From: Chromera velia
Lineage: Eukaryota > Sar > Chromeraceae
DNA length: 10,000 nucleotides
NCBI GenBank assembly: GCA_018398765.1
Contig: JAHBMJ010000377.1
Span: forward strand, 1 to 10,000
Direction: 5' to 3'
Part shown: piece by piece, positions 5,816 through 10,000 of the stretch
Layout: each line of letters starts with the position of its first letter
How positions within the stretch are numbered: position 1 is the first letter of the stretch
The notes under the pieces: generated by a model
Database searches by the model: none
Told to the model about the DNA's origin: nothing
The model's input: only the letters and a program-made list of their open reading frames with translations
Position numbers and translations under genes: made by a program

Positions 5816-6256
5816 TTAATTGCCAAGAAGGAAGGAAGAAAGGAACGTACATGCACTAAAGAAAGTGAAATGCCAATGGTTGACTGCATGGCTCTCTCCA
5901 TCTATTCGTCTGCATGTTCGTCCTTCGTTTCTGCCTTCCGTCCTTCCACCCTTCCTTCCACCCTTCCTTCCTTCCTTCCTTTGAGTCGACCGCATGTCTT
6001 TTAATCGACACCTTTGTGTGCGCTTCTCGGCGGACTCGCTCATCCAGCGCAAATGCCTGAATGCTCGATCAAACTGGGTCATCCAGCCATGGCCATGCAC
6101 TTGAACTAAGGTGAGCAGAGTTTTCACAATCGATGAATGCAAAAATTGCACCAGGCACCAGAATGCTGAGAAGGAAAATTTAGCGCCTGGGCAACGAGCA
6201 TGATTAAGTGAATTCCTTGATTTAATCGTTGGGAGTCCGGAGGTCTTGCACGCTGC
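5816..6256 (-). CDS. Membrane protein gene, proposed 3' terminal exon
   Basis: After a CATGCAG acceptor (ending 6257) the minus strand stays open in phase 0 to TAA 5818-5816. This fits the phase 0 donor at 7084. It reads A-A-C-K-T-S-G-L-P then a hydrophobic stretch (FSFSAFWCLVQFLHSSIVK, then TLLTLVQVHGHGW), an amphipathic basic segment (FDRAFRHLRWMSESAEKR), a Lys/Gly/Arg-rich part encoded by (GGAA)n repeats, and a hydrophobic end (FTFFSACTFLSSFLLG). The repeat part may instead be an intron, since CATGCAG at 5890-5884 is a candidate acceptor. The matching donor near 6010 is weak. The link to the upstream exons rests on phase, strand and the acceptor motif only. Confidence 0.45.
   Translation of the reverse strand, partial: AACKTSGLPTIKSRNSLNHARCPGAKFSFSAFWCLVQFLHSSIVKTLLTLVQVHGHGWMTQFDRAFRHLRWMSESAEKRTQRCRLKDMRSTQRKEGRKGGRKGGRTEGRNEGRTCRRIDGESHAVNHWHFTFFSACTFLSSFLLGN
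5926..5981 (+). repeat. (CCTT)n array, in frame within a possible exon
   Basis: Imperfect CCTT units. On the minus strand they read as a K/E/G/R-rich stretch (RKEGRKGGRKGGR). Confidence 0.85.
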
Positions 6257-7084
6257 CTGCATGTCTCTGCATCCGACTACACGTACTTGCTGTATGATCG
6301 CGTGATTTCTGTATCGGATGAAGTCAGAGGGAAAATGCACGTGATTTCTGTGGATCAGTAGCTGGCGCTATCTTGTTTGCACTCGTCTATTTAATTGCCA
6401 TTGTGTCCAATTCTGAATTTTCCCATTGATGCTTTCTCTTCACACATAAAGACATCCACTTATGCACACATTTCACATACATTCATCGTGCATGGATGCA
6501 TGAAAGCATTGAATGAATTCTTCGATTAGATGCGCATGAGAAATCAGGGGGGGGTATGATCGGATGTCAAAAACAAGACGTAAACAAACAGCGACTGTCT
6601 GTGCACAGAAGTCAGCTAGAGGAAGCGAAACAGACAGACGTGCAGGCAGGACCCCCAGGCAGGCACGGAAGGAGGCTCAGCAGTAAGCAAAGAAAAGAGC
6701 GCATGCATTAAGGGAGGTTGCATTCGATCACCCAGAAAAGAGCTCGGGCACGGGGTAGCAAAGTGCTTCACGAAGCGTAGAAAGAGGCAGACACAGAGAA
6801 GGAACATTGAAGGGACGGCCACAAAAAAAAACACTCAGTGTTTAATTGACTATATAGAAAGAATGAGGGCCCGCTTTCAGCCACCAGACAGAAAGCTGGG
6901 GTCATCCTTCTCCCTCCTTGCTTCTTTTGACCCTGACTTACTTACCCATCACCCGTTTGTCGCCCATCCGCTAATTCACTTATGCATCCATCACATCAAC
7001 ACATCAACTGCCCGACCGATCGATCGATCGATCGGCCTTTCGAACAAGGGACGCGAAGGTGTACGTGTCACCACACAGGCTCAC
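6257..7084 (-). other. Membrane protein gene, probable 828-base intron
   Basis: Donor TTT|GTGAGC at 7084 and acceptor CATGCAG ending at 6257 both leave phase 0. I see no other acceptor with TGCAG between them except one ten bases upstream (GGATGCAG). A (CGAT)n run sits at 7017-7032 near the donor, and a G7 run at 6548-6554. Confidence 0.45.
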
Positions 7085-7174
7085 AAACATGGCAAGGGGG
7101 CGAAACCCCGAATGGAATGTGCTTGCAAGCAGAGCCACCAGCAGGCCCGCAAACACGAGTGCCGACCGTCCCAC
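7085..7174 (-). CDS. Membrane protein gene, exon with transmembrane helix
   Basis: After acceptor GAATGCATGCAG it reads V-G-R-S then ALVFAGLLVALLASTFHSGF, then R-P-L-A-M-F, ending at a good donor (GTGAGC). The 90 bases are exactly 30 codons, phase 0 in and out. About 18 residues form a clear hydrophobic helix. It follows in phase from the donor at 7579, either directly or through the small exon at 7379-7411. Confidence 0.6.
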
Positions 7175-7306
7175 CTGCATGCATTCAAACAGCCAGATGG
7201 ATGCATGGATCCCCCCCCGCATTCAAACTCAAAGAAGACGAGATGGGATGGGATGGAAGGGCTGAGACCCACTGAAAGCATCGAGTGGGGGACACATAAT
7301 GCACAC

Positions 7307-7356
7307 ACACAAAAGCTTACACACACACACACAGAGAGAGAGAGGGGGGGGGGGGA
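7307..7356 (+). repeat. (CA)n, (GA)n and G-run microsatellite
   Basis: CA units, GA units, then G12 (7345-7356) inside the proposed intron between 7175 and 7378. Confidence 0.9.
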
Positions 7357-7378
7357 GAAGAAAAGAGACGAGGAAAAC

Positions 7379-7411
7379 ATGGGGAGACGGATTTTGGATG
7401 TCACGGGCATC
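7379..7411 (-). CDS. Membrane protein gene, possible 33-base exon
   Basis: After acceptor TCCTGCAG it reads D-A-R-D-I-Q-N-P-S-P-H, exactly 11 codons in phase 0, so including or skipping it keeps frame. The TGCAG acceptor supports it, but the donor (CAT|GTTTTC) is poor. A read-through alternative runs into pyrimidine and CA repeats. Confidence 0.35.
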
Positions 7412-7579
7412 CTGCAGGACTTGCACGGAAAGAAGCAAAAACATAAAATTTCCTCCATGCAGGTGATGCATTAAGATTTCTCGACATGTATTCACATTTT
7501 TTACTCGCAGTTGTGTCCCTCTTTTTCTCTCTTGCTTGTCTAAAAACACCCAGCTTTGGCTGAAAGAAAGCTGACCTAC

Positions 7580-8202
7580 CTGAACGAAGATCGTCAGCGT
7601 CTCCCTCACGTACCAGTTGACGTTCATGATTCCCAGAAACGAACAGAAGGCCGTGATGGACGTCACTGCAACGAGCCAGATGGGGACGGAAATTGCGAAC
7701 GAGTCTGCCAGGGTCGGCTTCGTTGTGACTTTTCCTTGGCCGAGATCCAAAATGCTTTTTTCAGGTAGGTCTTCTTTCAGCAGGAAGACCATCACAGAGA
7801 TTCCCCAGACTAAAATCGTCTTCAAGACAATCACACCCAACAGCATGACGTTGAACGTCGCTTTTGTCTCGGCACTTAACCCCGCATGCGCCTCTGACAC
7901 TGCGGAATGCGCCATCGACACAATGCTGCTCTTTCTCCTCCGTTGGTGTGTTGAGGTGGGAGAAACGAACCTCTCTGGCTCAACTGGTGCGGGGCTGGGG
8001 GCTACAACTAAGTGGTCGATCGCCCAGGGATTGTGGCTGCTGCTGGGAGCGATGACTCCAGCCTGCGGTCCGGAGAGACGTGACTGGAGCGAGAGCCTCG
8101 GCCCGTCTCTTCCAGCGACGGAAGGGGCAAAGCTACTGGGGGCAAATGATGAAACAAGGATCTCTCTTTTCTTCTTTTGCTTCTTTCCTTCCACCCAAAT
8201 AC
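7580..8202 (-). CDS. Membrane protein gene, large exon with two transmembrane helices
   Basis: The exon runs from acceptor GTTGCATGCAG to donor CAG|GTAGGT. It is 623 bases, phase 1 in and phase 0 out, in agreement with the neighbours. It first encodes a basic stretch (KKQKKKREI), then about 80 residues rich in Ser, Pro and Ala with R-R-R-K, probably a cytosolic loop. Two hydrophobic helices follow: MLLGVIVLKTILVWGISVMV and AISVPIWLVAVTSITAFCSF, separated by about 35 residues (LLKEDLPEKSILDLGQG). It ends NVNWYVRETLTIFVQ. An internal ATG at 7914-7912 (MAHSAVSE) could start a shorter product. I do not recognise the family; the two-helix hairpin with a Ser-rich loop would suit a channel, transporter or scaffold. 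Confidence 0.75.
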
Positions 8203-8860
8203 CTGCATGCAACGCACGCACGGAGACGGGCAGGAATTGAGGAAGGCAGGATCCAGATTTTGGGAGTGCTAAAAAGATTGAACAAAATGAGAAGAAGCAC
8301 GCACAGTATCTCTCTTTCAAGCAATCTTATGCAGCAATTAAGCAGGCGTGCAGCCAACTTGTTCCCGGTCTCTATTGGACAAAAAGAGAGAGCATTGCAG
8401 TTGTGTAAACCCAATCTTTGTCAAGACGCATGTCCTCGCTGCGAGACTACAACATACGCCCCCTTTCCCATCTGCACATGCATGCATACATGCATACATA
8501 CATACAGACAGACAGACGGACATACAGACAGACAGGCAGGCAGGCAGACAGACAGACACAACATACATACATACATACAGACAGACAGACAGACAGACAT
8601 ACAGACACGACATACAGACAGACACACAGACAGACAGACAGACAGACAGACATGCATACATACATACATACATACATTAAGACACACAGACAGACATACA
8701 GACACAACATACATACATACAGACAGACAGACAGACAGACAGAGAGACAGACAGACATGCATACATACATACATGCATACATGCATACATACAGACAGAC
8801 AGACACACAGACACACAAACCGACATACATACAGACAGACAGACAGACAGACAGACCTAC
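8203..8860 (-). other. Membrane protein gene intron filled by (GTCT)n/(GTAT)n
   Basis: The donor G|GTAGGTCTGTCT at 8860 flows directly into the repeat array, and the acceptor is GTTGCATGCAG. The part outside the array (8203-8465) shows no further exon. The joined exons keep frame (G|GT gives Gly). Confidence 0.65.
8477..8860 (+). repeat. CAGA/CATA tetranucleotide array with internal segment repeats
   Basis: Blocks of ACAG, ACAT and AGGC units. Larger words recur: GACACAACATACATAC starts at 8555 and again at 8701 (146 bases apart), and GACATGCATACATAC at 8649 and 8754 (105 bases apart). Long ORFs across it on both strands are repeat artefacts. Confidence 0.95.
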
Positions 8861-8970
8861 CCCCCAAGACGATGCAGACATCAATCACCCAGATCAGTTC
8901 GTCGATCAACTTCATTGCGAGGAGGCCTGTGCGGGCACTCGTCACCAGAAGAGAGGACTCCATGATGGCC
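8861..8970 (-). CDS. Membrane protein gene, exon with hydrophobic helix
   Basis: After acceptor AACCATGCAG it completes an Arg codon (CG|G) and reads A-I-M-E-S-S-L-L-V-T-S-A-R-T-G then LLAMKLIDELIWVIDVCIVLG, ending at donor G|GTAGGT. The 110 bases are phase 2 in and phase 1 out, which match both neighbours exactly. The hydrophobic stretch carries Lys, Asp and Glu residues, as seen in channels, transporters or interfacial helices. Confidence 0.7.
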
Positions 8971-9088
8971 CTGCATGGTTCGAACGAACGACCGATATGA
9001 TCAATAAACTGTCTTGTCTGTCCCCCGTACTCCATCCATTCAAATCATGGATCACGAAGTCATACGGTCATCGATTCCAGTGAATAAA

Positions 9089-9109
9089 CATGCATGCATG
9101 CATGCATGC
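9089..9109. repeat. (TGCA)n palindromic run
   Basis: About five TGCA units, a self-complementary tract containing overlapping TGCATGCA words inside the intron. Confidence 0.9.
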
Positions 9110-9358
9110 TCGTCCCACACTAGAGCAGACCACATGCCGCACGGATAAGGCAGGCCAAACAGATTTTCATTCTTTCTAAATTGTTTCCTTAATTGTCAAC
9201 TGCTCCTTTAAATTCTCAACTGTCCTTCCTTCCTGTCTTTAATTCTTGTGCGAGAGAAACGTCACGCACATGCAGCTACAGGAAGCGACCCGGATTGATC
9301 CAGTCTTCTGATGTGAGTGTCACAACCTACAGGAGACTTATATTCACTGACAGCTTGC

Positions 9359-9857
9359 TCCCTGCCTGCCTGCCTGCCTGCCTCCGTGGCTAACTGCATG
9401 ACTGACTGACTGACTGCCTTACTGACTGACTGCCTTACTGACTGACTGACTGACTGACTGACTGACTGCCTGCCTGACTGCCTGACTGCCTGACTGCCTG
9501 ATTGCCTGACTGCCTGACTGCCTGACTGCCTGACTGCCTGACTGCCTGACTGCCTGACTACCTGACTGCCTGCCTGCCTGCCTGCCTGCCTGACTGACTG
9601 ACTGACTGTCTGCCTGCCTGCCTGCCTGACTGACTGACTGACTGATTGCCTGACTGACCTACTGACTGCCTGCCTGCCTGCCTGCCTGCCTGACTGACTG
9701 ACTGCCTGCCTGCCTGCCTGACTGCCTGACTGCATGACTGACTGACTGACTGACTGACTGACTGACTGCCTGCCTGCCTGACTGCCTGACTGCCTGACTG
9801 CCTGCCTGCCTGCCTGACTGACTGACTGACTGCCTGCCTGCCTGCCTGACTGACTGA
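9359..9857 (+). repeat. Block-structured CTGA/CTGC (ACTG/CCTG) tetranucleotide array
   Basis: After a CCTG run (9359-9383) and a short break, two unit types, ACTG and CCTG, alternate in blocks up to 9857. At about 9470-9560 they alternate one-for-one, giving an 8-base unit. There is a rare TTAC or ATTG variant. The minus-strand end merges with a splice donor. Confidence 0.95.
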
Positions 9858-9858
9858 C

Positions 9859-9938
9859 CGGTATGCGAACATGAGGACCATCACCATCTGCACTGTGTAT
9901 CTGGGTTCCGTCTCAATCAGAACTCTTTGCACCATCAC
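9859..9938 (-). CDS. Membrane protein gene, first exon visible in the window
   Basis: After acceptor CACGCATGCAG it reads V-M-V-Q-R-V-L-I-E-T-E-P-R-Y then TVQMVMVLMFAY plus CG of an Arg codon. It is 80 bases, phase 0 in and phase 2 out. The hydrophobic stretch continues into the next exon. More exons must lie beyond 10000, since the acceptor implies an upstream exon. Positions 9939-10000 are the 3' end of that intron. Confidence 0.65.
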
Positions 9939-10000
9939 CTGCATGCGTGTATGCATGGGGTGTGAGAGAAAACCAATCCTGATCTCTGGCAATACTGCAA

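Larger units (their letters stand above)
8971..9858 (-). other. Membrane protein gene intron dominated by a CAGT/CAGG array
   Basis: Donor CG|GTCAGTCAGTCAGG at 9858 and acceptor CCATGCAG ending at 8971. Over half of its 888 bases are the array starting at the donor. The remainder (8971-9357) shows no further exon and includes (TGCA)n at 9089-9109. Confidence 0.65.

Noticed and set aside
6732-6765. Possible small minus-strand exon (H-F-A-T-P-C-P-S-S-F-L)
   Set aside because: It fits in phase between 7084 and a weak acceptor near 6105, but its acceptor (GTGAAG) lacks TGCAG, and the direct join 7084 to 6256 is simpler.
7617-8240. 207-residue plus-strand ORF
   Set aside because: Antisense of the large membrane-protein exon, which has matching splice phases and hydrophobic helices on the minus strand.
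8421-9035. Long ORFs on both strands over 8420-9080, and 9262-9992 on the minus strand
   Set aside because: They are mostly translations of tetranucleotide arrays (CLSV, QSVS, TDRQ). Only the non-repeat ends, 8861-8970 and 9859-9938, look coding, as exons.
8477-9857. CRISPR-like regular repeats
   Set aside because: They are uninterrupted short tandem repeats without unique spacers, in a eukaryotic-style gene.
1-10000. tRNA, rRNA or other structured RNA genes
   Set aside because: No tRNA-like stem order or rRNA core motif was seen on either strand by eye. A covariance-model scan was not possible.

Overview
This looks like intron-rich nuclear DNA of a eukaryote. It has no operons, long ORFs or ribosome binding sites. 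Coding potential comes in short segments of about 30 to 620 bases bounded by GT and AG splice sites, and roughly a quarter of the window is di- and tetranucleotide repeat. The mix of repeat-filled introns and abundant TGCATGC words suggests an alveolate alga of the chromerid type (Chromera/Vitrella-like). That placement is inferred from style and not shown by any marker gene.

Three genes can be reconstructed by joining exons whose reading phases match. (1) On the minus strand at about 557-1844 lies a small RING-finger (C3HC4) protein, split so that no single ORF shows the domain. Its C-terminal tail is rich in Gly, Met and Pro. (2) On the plus strand at about 2578-4522 lies a short coiled-coil protein with an acidic tail, with three or four exons and more than one possible C-terminus. 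(3) On the minus strand, from 5816 to beyond position 9938, lies a multi-pass membrane protein of a family I do not recognise, with at least five well supported exons. Its 5' end is outside the window.

Genes 1 and 2 diverge from a region at about 1845-2577, whose distal part (2340-2530) is CpG-rich and carries four TGCATGCA words. Genes 2 and 3 converge on a region of about 1.3 kb (4523-5815). That region includes an AT-rich island with no clear gene, which differs in composition from everything around it.

Two patterns recur across the genes. The nine best-supported acceptors all end in TGCAG, five of them in CATGCAG. Several donors are the first unit of a tetranucleotide array (GTGAGTGAGT..., GTCAGTCAGT..., GTAGGTCTGTCT..., GTCAGTCTGCCTGCC...). 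The largest array, about 460 bases, abuts the donor of a gene 3 intron.

All exon models come from reading the sequence alone, without transcripts or homology searches. Nothing in the window suggests that the three genes act in one pathway.
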